Shown here one piece after another: positions 33,786-41,949 of a stretch of DNA of 64,000 nt. The stretch's first letter is position 1. Every line of letters begins with the position of its first letter. Source of the DNA: CBDAKK01 sp965196605 (GTDB lineage Bacteria > Spirochaetota > Spirochaetia > WTKD01 > G963693115). The position numbers were made by a program, and so were the translations under genes. The notes under the pieces are model-generated. The model searched no databases and had not been told where the DNA came from. It worked only from the letters and a program-made list of their open reading frames with translations. The DNA is taken from positions 1 to 64,000 of the forward strand of contig CBDAKK010000005.1 in NCBI GenBank assembly GCA_965196605.1. The letters run 5' to 3'.

Positions 33786-34177
33786 TGAGGAAAGAGCAAG
33801 GTAACGATATAACCAAAATGAACAAAGAAGAAATACTGGCGCACATGAATTGGTATGGCTTTAAGGACGGGAAATATCATCCTTTGAGTTCTTCTAAGGA
33901 GTTTTTGCACCTTGTAAACGCATACATAGCATTACGGGACGCGAGAGTACAATCAGAGAGCGCATTTTCATATGAATTTCTGAAGCAAGAACGCAAAAAG
34001 AATCTTATTACGTTTCTATATAACATATTAGCAAATCATAGACAGCTTTGTGCTACGCAAGAGGTTATGCTCAAGCGCATTGCGAAGCTATGGATGCTTG
34101 TGCGCGTATTATGTATTGGTTGCACGATAGCGCTTGCAGTAATCTGCGCATTGCTTTGGAAGATTTATGGAGCGTAA
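33782..34177 (+). CDS. hypothetical protein with C-terminal membrane helix, 131 aa
   Basis: Overlaps the ParB-like stop (ATGA). Soluble helical part followed by one membrane helix (VRVLCIGCTIALAVICALLW, about 107-126). No family recognised. Confidence 0.6.
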   Translation: MMRKEQGNDITKMNKEEILAHMNWYGFKDGKYHPLSSSKEFLHLVNAYIALRDARVQSESAFSYEFLKQERKKNLITFLYNILANHRQLCATQEVMLKRIAKLWMLVRVLCIGCTIALAVICALLWKIYGA

Positions 34178-34182
34178 TAAAA

Positions 34183-34680
34183 ATGTCGTTTTGTATTTTT
34201 GAAAATTCTTTCCCGATGTGGTCAATGTTCGTGCAAGCAGAACACTCTAACGCCGTCAAAAGAAGTGTTTTTCGAATAGTAGTTGCAAAAGAGTTATGTG
34301 TTGACTGTATAAGCCCTTTTGTAAATGCAAATGTTTTTATAGCTTCGGCGGCGCGCGGTGGTTTATACAAGGTATTGCATGAGATGATATTGTGTTTGCA
34401 AAGTCGAAGCCATTCACGATTTGAAGAGTATATATGTGAGCATTTGTTTACAATCCATGTACATAAAGCTGTAAAGGTAGCGGAAGATAAAGAAGTAATG
34501 AGGAGAATAGGTATATCGATATCAATATTCATATACAAATTATATATTCTTAAGACCAAGATTGTGAGTATGATAAAACTCATACAGTCGGCAGCCTCAG
34601 TCCCCACTACCGCAGAAGAAAAAGACGCACAGAAATACGCCATAGGTAGAAAGCCTCGTAGGAGGCGCATGTTGTTGTAG
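34183..34680 (+). CDS. hypothetical protein, 165 aa
   Basis: The ATG at 34183 has GGAG ten bases upstream and starts six bases after the previous stop. No domain recognised; the C-terminus is very basic (GRKPRRRRMLL). Codon use is AT-rich compared with neighbours. A long leftward open frame on the opposite strand is taken to be a shadow. Confidence 0.45.
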   Translation: MSFCIFENSFPMWSMFVQAEHSNAVKRSVFRIVVAKELCVDCISPFVNANVFIASAARGGLYKVLHEMILCLQSRSHSRFEEYICEHLFTIHVHKAVKVAEDKEVMRRIGISISIFIYKLYILKTKIVSMIKLIQSAASVPTTAEEKDAQKYAIGRKPRRRRMLL

Positions 34681-35191
34681 AGATAGGGTTATGGGAAGTA
34701 TGACGAGAAAAAAAACAGCCATATAAGGCTTACCGAGTATTCGGGTACATAACACAGAGGAGGCTTGCAGGAGCAGCATAAAAATATCGATACAAAAAAA
34801 GAAGATGAGGAACAAGAGAGGCAATGCCATATCATTGCCCCTCAGGAATGTACTCCCCGCTACCACCCTTAAGCGCTATGAGTACACCCGCGCATGAGTT
34901 GCGGAAGGCGTTATCGCTTTTGCGACGGCGCCTTCCATACCTTTAAACAAAGTAGGAGACCTCCTTAATCTTCTGTTAATCAATGTTGTGGTTGGTTGAC
35001 ATAATCCTTTGGGAGTATTGCAGGGATTAACGATTTGTCATTTTGCATGGGTTGATATGGCAACCCCTCCCATTTTTATTATGTCGATATTGTATATTTT
35101 TTGTTTCCTTAAGAAAAAAAATGATGAAAAACGAACTAAAACAACTACATATGAAAAAATTGGCATCATGCGCAAACGAAGGAGTGAAGTA
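34681..35191 (+). promoter_or_regulatory. transposase upstream region with hairpin
   Basis: About 510 bases without a firm gene. A strong hairpin at 34903-34936 pairs GGAAGGCG with CGCCTTCC and TCGC with GCGA around a TTTT loop. A TTGACA lies at 34996-35001 but no good -10 box follows. A 35-codon frame from TTG 34765 to 34872 behind AGGAGG is possible. The region probably separates the ParB operon from the transposition genes. Confidence 0.4.
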
Positions 35192-36937
35192 ATGAACATC
35201 TCACCGAGTGCAGATACGGCGCGTGCCCGGCAGAGGCGGCGCGATATCGCGATATATCGGGCATGCCACGGCAGTCGAAGGCATAGCACAATAGAGCGCG
35301 TAGCGCAGGAGCATGCTATTAGCGCCGCGACGGTGTATAGAGCAATAAGCCGCATAGAGCATGGGAACGCAGCGCATGAGCAGAAGAGCTGGGGAGTAAG
35401 CCGTGCGTGGACAGAGGAGGCGCTACTCTATATGCGCGGCTATTATTTAAAGGTGCTGCGCGAATGTGGCACCGCAAACAAAGCAGCGGCGTATGATGCA
35501 GTATGTCGCGAAGCGAAGCTACGCGGTTGGCACGTAGGCTCGCGTTCTTCTGCGTATGTATATTTTAAGCAGCTGCCGCCATTATTAGAAGATTACGCAT
35601 CAGGCGGAGCTGCGGCAGTAGATACGGCACTGTATCAACCCCGCGATTATAGTAAATTAAAGCCGTTAGATTGCATCATAGGCGACCAACACCGCTTCGA
35701 TTATTTTGTGGTAGATGAGCGAGGTAGACCATTTCGCCCTGAATGTTTTGTCTGGATGGACGCAGCAACGCGCAGTATATATGGCATCCATTGCGATAGC
35801 GTGTATAACAAGCAGACGGTGGCGGCAGCGTTACGGATGGGGATACTGCGCTATGGCCTGTTTAGCACGATGTACACAGATAACGGCTCGTCAGAGCTGA
35901 GCCAGCACATTCAAGATATTAGAGGAGATTTAAGCGCATATGGCTGTGAAAGTGAGATACGGCATGTACGCGCGCGCGTACGCAATGCGAAGGCGAAGCC
36001 GATAGAGAGAGCGTTTCGCACGCTTGAGACGTACCTCGACCGGCAATGTTTACCGGGCAAGGTACGCGAGATAGGCGCAAGCAGCGCGGTAGAGTGGCAG
36101 CATTCGCTGCGCTTAAAGCGGCAAGAGCGTGGTAAGCAACTCTTGAGCATAGAAGAATTTACCATAGCGCTCATCCGCGCGCTTGATTATTACATGAATA
36201 GGAGTCATAGCGCGTTAGGCATGTCACCTTTAGAAAAGCTCGATGAGTTTGTGCGCAGCGGCTGGCAGCCGGTGAGGATGAGCGAGCAAGAGCTCGATTA
36301 TATATTGTTGGCGCGCGAGATACGCAAAGTATACGCGGGCGGGCGTGTACGCATAGCGGGCAATGTGTATGAAGCAGCAACTGAAGAAGGGATAAGTCCG
36401 CTCGCGTGTGTAGCGAAGGGCACGCGTGTGGTGGTACGCTACGATGCATCCGACCCTGATGTAGCGTATGCCGAAGTACCGCCACAGCAGCGCATATGTC
36501 GCCTGCGCCGAGTAGCGAAGCTCGACTTTTTGGCGCGCGGTGAAGAGGTGGCGAGTGCAATGGCGCGCAAGAGGGCGCAGATACAAGCGGTAGCGCATGA
36601 GTATCGGCGTCTTACAGAGCCGCTGCCACAATTGGTAGGCGCGCGCAGAGTTCAAGAAGCAGAGCACGCATGCAAAGCACCGCGACTATCAGGGTCGTCA
36701 GCAGTAGCGGCGCAAGAGAACCCAAGAATAGAGGTGCATGTTACAGACGACACATACAGCCTACCAAGGATGGAGAACATGAGCGATACACAGCACGATA
36801 GGTACGCCGCGCATCTTCGTGGCATACAGGTTGATGCTGCGTTTGCGCAGAATTACGAACAACAACTCACGCACGCCGAGCGCGTGTATTGGGAAGAATA
36901 TATACGACTACAAACACACGGAGGCAGTCATGAATAA
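35192..36937 (+). CDS. MuA-type DDE transposase
   Basis: 581 residues from ATG 35192, which has AAGGAG upstream; the frame is open to 35009 but that segment is unlike a transposase. An N-terminal DNA-binding region precedes the RNase H-fold core with Asp165 (IIGDQHRFD), Asp230 (TDNGSSE) and Glu272 (KPIERAF), the DDE triad. The C-terminal ~180 residues are beta-rich and then helical, as in MuA. It cuts and joins the phage ends during integration and replicative transposition. It overlaps the MuB-like gene by eight bases. Confidence 0.92.
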   Translation: MNISPSADTARARQRRRDIAIYRACHGSRRHSTIERVAQEHAISAATVYRAISRIEHGNAAHEQKSWGVSRAWTEEALLYMRGYYLKVLRECGTANKAAAYDAVCREAKLRGWHVGSRSSAYVYFKQLPPLLEDYASGGAAAVDTALYQPRDYSKLKPLDCIIGDQHRFDYFVVDERGRPFRPECFVWMDAATRSIYGIHCDSVYNKQTVAAALRMGILRYGLFSTMYTDNGSSELSQHIQDIRGDLSAYGCESEIRHVRARVRNAKAKPIERAFRTLETYLDRQCLPGKVREIGASSAVEWQHSLRLKRQERGKQLLSIEEFTIALIRALDYYMNRSHSALGMSPLEKLDEFVRSGWQPVRMSEQELDYILLAREIRKVYAGGRVRIAGNVYEAATEEGISPLACVAKGTRVVVRYDASDPDVAYAEVPPQQRICRLRRVAKLDFLARGEEVASAMARKRAQIQAVAHEYRRLTEPLPQLVGARRVQEAEHACKAPRLSGSSAVAAQENPRIEVHVTDDTYSLPRMENMSDTQHDRYAAHLRGIQVDAAFAQNYEQQLTHAERVYWEEYIRLQTHGGSHE

Positions 36938-37799
36938 ACTCAAATGCATTTTGCATCACCAGTGCATAGGTGTAAACCAATTAGCGCGCATTGCGAAAAA
37001 AAGTAAAAGCACCATTTCAGAACTCTTGAATGCAAAATACAACGGCAAGGCCGAAGCGCTTGAGGCGGAGTGTCTACGCGCCCTAGAATCTGCAGGCTAT
37101 AAAACAGAGTTCTCACCAGCAGATACGTTTATACGCACGGTGAACGTGGAGCGCATAGAAGAACTGATAGACGAGCTCGAGACGCCAGCGAGTGATTATA
37201 CCTCTACGCTTGGCGTGGTAATAGGGCGCGCAGGACGCGGGAAGACCTCGACACTCAAGCGCATAGCGGCACAGTCTGCGAATGTACACTACGTGTATTA
37301 CGTAGATGGCTATAGCTTGGTGGATGTCGCGAGAGAGTTATGCTTTGAAGTATCGAGCACGCGTCCTGCGCAGTTTAGGTCGTGTCGAGACGCGTTAAAA
37401 AGCGCATGTGAGAAAGACCACCGCGTATTCATCATCGATGAGGCGGATAAGATGCCGATGCGCACCCTTGAGATGCTCCGTTCCTTAAATGAATATTTAT
37501 CAGCGCCGATTATTTTAAGCGGCGAAGAGCCGCTACAGTCCAAGCTCTTACAAGAGCGCAGGCTCACTTCGCGCGTGAGGCGTACCGTGGTGTGTCAACA
37601 AATCATCGGGGTGGAAATCTCTGCGTATTACCGCTTGGCATATGACACGACGCTTGAAGCCGATGTGATAGACAGCCTGTATAGACGCAGTGGCGGCGAC
37701 TGGCGTCCGGTCATCCGGGATGCAGGGAACCTGCAGCGCATCCTACGCAAGAGTAAAAGCGAAATAATCACGAAAGAGCTGGTACAAAAACTATCATGA
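36930..37799 (+). CDS. MuB-type AAA+ target-selection ATPase
   Basis: 289 residues. Start at 36930 behind GGAGG. An N-terminal helix-turn-helix (QLARIAKKSKSTISELLNAKYNG) is followed by an AAA+ domain with Walker A GRAGRGKTS at about 99-107 and Walker B VFIIDEADK at about 166-174. MuB binds target DNA and stimulates MuA. It overlaps MuA upstream and the GemA-like gene downstream (ATGA). Confidence 0.9.
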   Translation: MNKLKCILHHQCIGVNQLARIAKKSKSTISELLNAKYNGKAEALEAECLRALESAGYKTEFSPADTFIRTVNVERIEELIDELETPASDYTSTLGVVIGRAGRGKTSTLKRIAAQSANVHYVYYVDGYSLVDVARELCFEVSSTRPAQFRSCRDALKSACEKDHRVFIIDEADKMPMRTLEMLRSLNEYLSAPIILSGEEPLQSKLLQERRLTSRVRRTVVCQQIIGVEISAYYRLAYDTTLEADVIDSLYRRSGGDWRPVIRDAGNLQRILRKSKSEIITKELVQKLS

Positions 37800-38416
37800 G
37801 TAAATTCACACCTTCGATGAGAGAATCAAAATTAAACGCCTTTAAACACCCTTGGAGCGCGAGTATAGCAGGAGCAGGAACGTGCACACACACTGCGCAA
37901 GAGCCGCATTCACCAATGCCCGTGAATACATTCTCACATAATGGCAGAAAATCAAAATCGAACGCCATCGAACACCCTAGGAGCACGAATGCGGGACGCG
38001 CAGGATATACGCAAAAGATAAGCCGCGCGCAATTACGGCTCATTCACACAGCCAAGCGTGTGCTTAACCTTTCCGATGCGCAGTATAGGGACTTACTCGA
38101 AGAACACTGTGGCGTACGGAGCGCAAAGGAATTACGCACACATGCGCAGGTGCAAACAATTATGAATGCGTTTTATGCGCAGGGCTTTGAGTCGCAGAAG
38201 GGTGATGAAGCTATAGGAACGCGCCGAATTCGAGCCGTGCGTGCACTCGAAAAAGAAGCAGAGCTTATACTCGGTAACAACTGGCACGCACGCCTACGCG
38301 GAGCGTGCAACTACTGCTTTGCGTTTTATGAATACGAAGCATGCACCTTTGAACAAATACGCCGCTTACGCGGTTTTATCACAAAAACCCACAAACGAGC
38401 AGGAGGAATGAAATGA
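37796..38416 (+). CDS. GemA-like protein (DUF1018)
   Basis: 206 residues. Residues ~72-206 are the GemA/DUF1018 domain (SRAQLRLIHTAKRVLNLSDAQYRDLL, then FEQIRRLRGFI), found in the early regions of Mu-like phages, where Mu GemA modulates host functions. The first 70 residues are not part of the family and hold an imperfect duplication (RESKLNAFKHPW at 9-20, RKSKSNAIEHPR at 51-62). Confidence 0.82.
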   Translation: MSKFTPSMRESKLNAFKHPWSASIAGAGTCTHTAQEPHSPMPVNTFSHNGRKSKSNAIEHPRSTNAGRAGYTQKISRAQLRLIHTAKRVLNLSDAQYRDLLEEHCGVRSAKELRTHAQVQTIMNAFYAQGFESQKGDEAIGTRRIRAVRALEKEAELILGNNWHARLRGACNYCFAFYEYEACTFEQIRRLRGFITKTHKRAGGMK

Positions 38417-38610
38417 ATGTACACGGATACATGAGCGAAGCACCACTAGAAGAAATGCGACTAGTGCTTAAGAAACTCAAGAGCGCATTACTTGATGGCC
38501 TTGACGATGCACGTACGGTGCATGAGAAAAATGAGCAGATGCGTAAAGCGTGGGGCTATATTGAAGTTTTAGAAACGCATGTACGGAATGCAAAAAAAAT
38601 AATTGTCTAA
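38413..38610 (+). CDS. hypothetical early protein, 65 aa
   Basis: ATGA overlap with the GemA-like gene. All-helical, likely coiled coil (MRLVLKKLKSALLDGLDDA). No family recognised. Confidence 0.6.
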   Translation: MNVHGYMSEAPLEEMRLVLKKLKSALLDGLDDARTVHEKNEQMRKAWGYIEVLETHVRNAKKIIV

Positions 38611-38622
38611 GGAGGCAAAAAA

Positions 38623-38748
38623 ATGAGTGAGGAACAAATGGAAGTGCCGAAGGGCTACATGCTCGATGCACGAGGCAATCTTGTGAGCAAGAAAAACATC
38701 AAGGCGATAGAGAGAGCAACATACACCATAAAAACTATAACGTCATAG
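38623..38748 (+). CDS. short DUF3164-like protein, 41 aa
   Basis: AAGGAGG lies nine bases ahead of the ATG. The sequence VPKGYMLDARGNLVSKKNIK strongly resembles the opening of DUF3164, a conserved Mu-like phage family placed just ahead of Gam. The family normally runs to about 200 residues; here it stops after 41, so only the N-terminal motif survives. It sits ten bases before the Gam gene. Confidence 0.6.
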   Translation: MSEEQMEVPKGYMLDARGNLVSKKNIKAIERATYTIKTITS

Positions 38749-38758
38749 GAGGATAAAT

Positions 38759-39271
38759 ATGGCACGATTAAAACCACAAACAAAAAAACTGAATTCACTC
38801 GATCAAGTGAACGATGCAATTATGGATATTGCGACACTGGAAGCGCAATTGCAAAACATAGATGCAAGCGCAAGCGAACGAGTTGCGCTTATTAAAAAAG
38901 AGGCTGCAAAAGACGGCGAGAACCTGCGTAAACGCATCGCCGACTTAAGCCATATGGTTGGCGCGTTTGCAGAATACAACAAAGATGAGCTTTTCAAAGA
39001 TAGGAAGAGCATTTCGCTTGCTGCGGGTGAGTTTGGATACCGCAAGAGCACATCTATTGGCATCAAAAAAACCACGCTAGAACTCTTGAAAAAACTGGGA
39101 CTTACAAACTATGTCAACATCAAGGAAACGCCGAACAAAGATGCTATGCGTGAACTCGATGATGATACCTTGTGCCATGTTGATGCCGTGCGCAAGGTTG
39201 AAGACAAATTTTTTGTAGAGGTTGACCGCGAGAAAATAAATCAAGACTTACTTCAGCGAGAACTCGCATGA
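38759..39271 (+). CDS. gam: Gam-type host nuclease inhibitor
   Basis: 170 residues, the usual size. Coiled-coil N-terminal half (NDAIMDIATLEAQLQNIDASA), then GEFGYRKSTSIGIKK and VNIKETPNKDAMRELDDDTL, as in Mu Gam, which binds double-strand DNA ends like Ku and blocks exonucleases. AGGAGG precedes it. Confidence 0.88.
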   Translation: MARLKPQTKKLNSLDQVNDAIMDIATLEAQLQNIDASASERVALIKKEAAKDGENLRKRIADLSHMVGAFAEYNKDELFKDRKSISLAAGEFGYRKSTSIGIKKTTLELLKKLGLTNYVNIKETPNKDAMRELDDDTLCHVDAVRKVEDKFFVEVDREKINQDLLQRELA

Positions 39272-39591
39272 CCTTATATATAGCTGGGCCTATAACGGGC
39301 GTAGTAGATTACAAAAAGTATTTTTCAGGTGCAGAGGAGCGCTTAGAAGCTGCAGGCTTTGGGACAATAAACCCCGCGGCGCTTCCACACGAAGACCCAC
39401 AAAACTGGGTTGCATGCATGCGTTTGGACATCCCAATTATGATTCAAAACGCAGACGGACTTGCACTGCTGCCGGGTTGGATTGATAGTAAAGGCGCGTG
39501 GCTTGAGGTAACCATAGCGCGCGCACTGAATATGCCCATCCAGCACTTAGAAAACTGGCTAGGGCAGCGCAGTACATTGCACATTATATAA
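39268..39591 (+). CDS. DUF4406 nucleoside 2-deoxyribosyltransferase-like protein
   Basis: 107 residues; starts TLYIAGPITGV, and has NPAALPHEDPQNW and the LLPGWIDSKGAWLEVTIA motif with the Glu of the deoxyribosyltransferase fold. Family members are frequent in phages and may act on nucleotides. ATGA overlap with gam. Confidence 0.8.
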   Translation: MTLYIAGPITGVVDYKKYFSGAEERLEAAGFGTINPAALPHEDPQNWVACMRLDIPIMIQNADGLALLPGWIDSKGAWLEVTIARALNMPIQHLENWLGQRSTLHII

Positions 39592-39600
39592 GGAGAACAT

Positions 39601-39939
39601 ATGAGAAACCAATTAAAAAGAATTCCGGACATGCGTGTAGAAAAAAGCGTGTATGTGTGCGGTACTTGGATGCCCGAGAATTCTCTGCGCTATGCTAAGA
39701 TTGAGTTTCTGCATAATTTATACAAGGAAGGCGGAAACTCGTCATTTTGGCCGGGGTCATATATTTATGAATCTCAGTGGAGTGCTTCCACATTTTACAA
39801 AGCGGTGAGGGAGTTAGCTGCCCAAGGGTTCATCGTACGCAAAAAAGTGCCAACAAGTGGGCTGCGCACAGTGTGGAATTTTTCTATAACCGATGAAGGC
39901 GTGCAAGAACTCTACAATTTAAATCTATTTGAGAAATAG
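39601..39939 (+). CDS. winged-helix-like regulator, 112 aa
   Basis: AAGGAG precedes the ATG. The segment SASTFYKAVRELAAQGFIVRKK with following beta hairpin (TVWNFSITDEG) resembles a winged helix. Between the early genes and Mor, a regulatory role is likely but not proven. Confidence 0.6.
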   Translation: MRNQLKRIPDMRVEKSVYVCGTWMPENSLRYAKIEFLHNLYKEGGNSSFWPGSYIYESQWSASTFYKAVRELAAQGFIVRKKVPTSGLRTVWNFSITDEGVQELYNLNLFEK

Positions 39940-39955
39940 GCAAGAGGGTAATAGT

Positions 39956-40303
39956 GTGAAAGAAAGCATCTTTGAACTACAGGTGTTAGAAGAGCTGGTA
40001 GGAGAAAGTCTGTTTTGGGCAATAATAGAGGCGCACAAGGGCACGCGATTATATATTCCGAAGAGTCCGAGCCCGTGTTTAGAGACACGGCGGCTTGTGG
40101 GCATCGTAGGGGACGAAGTATACGCAATGCTCTGTCAGAGCATAGGAGGCAGCTACATGTACTTTCCAATGAAGCTTGTGAGGAGTCGGCGCGATGAGCG
40201 AATACGGCAGTTGTACTACGAGCAACACGTGCCCATGCGCGAAATCGCACGGCGTGTACACGTCTCAGAAGCCTGCGTACAATCCGTGCTGCGCGCAGAT
40301 TAG
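39956..40303 (+). CDS. Mor-type middle/late transcription activator
   Basis: 115 residues from GTG 39956, with GAGGG seven bases upstream; an ATG at 39929 is possible. N-terminal dimer part VLEELVGESLFWAIIEAHKG with the RLYIPK strand and C-terminal helix-turn-helix VPMREIARRVHVSEACVQSVL, as in Mu Mor and C. It should switch on the head and tail genes. The gene at 131 is a shorter relative. Confidence 0.85.
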   Translation: MKESIFELQVLEELVGESLFWAIIEAHKGTRLYIPKSPSPCLETRRLVGIVGDEVYAMLCQSIGGSYMYFPMKLVRSRRDERIRQLYYEQHVPMREIARRVHVSEACVQSVLRAD

Positions 40304-40337
40304 TCTTGCTGTAAAAGGCTACGAGTGCGGTTATTTT

Positions 40338-40368
40338 TGCTATTGAAAAATAGCAGCATCTTTTGCTT
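40338..40368 (+). terminator. hairpin after the Mor gene
   Basis: TGCTATT at 40338 pairs perfectly with AATAGCA at 40349 around GAAA, followed by a T-rich stretch. It probably ends the early/middle transcript ahead of the AT-rich cargo genes. Confidence 0.55.
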
Positions 40369-40434
40369 TGTATATGCTAGAGTCAATATTTTATAATTCT
40401 ATAGTTTGTTGCATTAGAAACCGATTTTCTTATT

Positions 40435-41502
40435 ATGTCTGATTTTCAAATAAGTGAATGTCTATTTCAAGATGTAAATTTTAAGTGTGATTTTTTTTCA
40501 AGTCTTAAAGAAGACTATTCGGAATTTCTTGATTGGACTAAAAAGAAAGCACGGGAGCAGTGCTTTATTGCAAAAAAAAATGACATAATTGGATTCTTGT
40601 ACTTAAAGATAGAAAATGAAGAATTGAAATTACAACCGATATTACCGGCAAAAAAAAGAGTAAAAATAGGAACGTTCAAAATTATTCCACATGGAACTAA
40701 GCTGGGAGAAAGATTTCTTAAGAAAGTCTTTGATATTGCAATGGGGAATAAGGTTCAGGAAATATATGTAACCGTTTTTCCTAAGCATAAAGATTTAATT
40801 GATATGTTTAAAAATTATGGATTTAAAAAAGAAGCTAGTAAGAAAACTAGTAATGGGGTAGAGGATGTTTACGTTAAAGACTTAGATAGTAAAATATCTA
40901 TTTCTGAACCAACACTGAATGCGTATCCTAGAGTTCAATTAGGTGCATCACCGCGCTTCTATCTTTTATCGATATACCCAAAATATCATACCTTACTCTT
41001 CCCTGATTCAAAATTAAAAACTGAAAGATTTCATCTTGTATCTGATGTCTCATACACTAATAGCATACACAAAGTATACGTCACTAAAATGCAACTGGTA
41101 AATGATTTTAGAAAAGACGATGTATTAATAATTTATAGAACAGCAGAAAGTGGAAAAATTGCTGAATATAATTCTGTAGCAACATCTATTTGCGTGATAG
41201 AAAGCAAAACTAATATATATGATTATTCTACAGAATCTCAATTTGTAGAAGATATATCAAAGTATAGTGTCTTTGAAAAGAGTGATTTGTCTAAATTTTA
41301 TCGTACTAAAGCATATCCTTATGTAATCAAAATGTTGTATAACATTGCATTAACTAAACGAATTACTAGACATGATTTGATTGAAGAAATAGGTCTTGAT
41401 AGAGATTTGTATTGGGGATGTCTTTCTTTAAAAGAAGAACAGTTTAGAAAAATTTTAAGTATAGGGATGGAAGGCAATTATGAAAATTATATTATCGATT
41501 AA
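40435..41502 (+). CDS. GNAT acetyltransferase fused to an ASCH/EVE-like domain
   Basis: 355 residues. Residues ~30-150 look like a GNAT fold (CFIAKKNDIIGFLYLKI, then GTKLGERFLKKVFDIA as the CoA-binding loop/helix, and YGFKKEASKK near the end). Residues ~165-260 look PUA-like (RFYLLSIYPKYHTLLFPDS ... KDDVLIIYRTAESGK), and the C-terminal ~80 are helical. Much more AT-rich than flanking genes, so acquired cargo. It overlaps the ASCH gene at 41480 by 23 bases, implying joint expression. Substrate unknown; an RNA or nucleotide target is inferred from the PUA-like domains. Confidence 0.65.
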   Translation: MSDFQISECLFQDVNFKCDFFSSLKEDYSEFLDWTKKKAREQCFIAKKNDIIGFLYLKIENEELKLQPILPAKKRVKIGTFKIIPHGTKLGERFLKKVFDIAMGNKVQEIYVTVFPKHKDLIDMFKNYGFKKEASKKTSNGVEDVYVKDLDSKISISEPTLNAYPRVQLGASPRFYLLSIYPKYHTLLFPDSKLKTERFHLVSDVSYTNSIHKVYVTKMQLVNDFRKDDVLIIYRTAESGKIAEYNSVATSICVIESKTNIYDYSTESQFVEDISKYSVFEKSDLSKFYRTKAYPYVIKMLYNIALTKRITRHDLIEEIGLDRDLYWGCLSLKEEQFRKILSIGMEGNYENYIID

Positions 41503-41842
41503 ACCAGAGTACGCAGAAAAGATATTTTCAGAAGAAAAAAAATTTGAGTATAGAAAGAGGATACCAGCAGCTATAGAAGAAGTGTTAGTATACGCATCAA
41601 GTCCGATTAAAGAAGTAATAGGAAAATTTTATGTGAAATCTATACTCGAAGACACCCCATCTATGCTTTGGAAGAATACGCAAAAATGGGGAGGCATCTC
41701 GAAGGATGATTACGAGAGCTATTTTGGGAACCGAGAGAGTGGATATGCTATTGAAATTGCACATGTCGAAAAATTCATACAACCAAGAACGCTTTCTGAG
41801 TATTCGATAAAAGTCCCACCCCAATCATACGCGTATATATAG
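41480..41842 (+). CDS. ASCH-domain protein, prophage copy
   Basis: 120 residues; KIILSIKPEYAEKIFSEEKK then FEYRKR, full-length homologue of the protein at 728. AT-rich like the GNAT gene it overlaps. It may bind or hydrolyse a modified nucleoside; the pairing with an acetyltransferase is what makes an acetyl-nucleoside substrate conceivable. It lies between the Mor activator and the first head gene, where phages often carry cargo. Confidence 0.78.
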   Translation: MKIILSIKPEYAEKIFSEEKKFEYRKRIPAAIEEVLVYASSPIKEVIGKFYVKSILEDTPSMLWKNTQKWGGISKDDYESYFGNRESGYAIEIAHVEKFIQPRTLSEYSIKVPPQSYAYI

Positions 41843-41949
41843 TCCGCTATAGTCCGTCGGTACATAAGATGCGCGTATCTTAGTATAAGAGGGAGCTATC
41901 ACAAATTTATGCTACACGTGTGCACGGAGATACGCGCACACTTAAGAGT

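Noticed and set aside
34071..34670. Leftward 199-codon frame
   Set aside because: Opposite to the rightward early operon and to the better supported frame 34183-34680; no binding site or domain.
35009..35191. Longer N-terminus for the transposase
   Set aside because: The added 61 residues are hydrophobic and unlike transposases, and ATG 35192 has a clear ribosome binding site.
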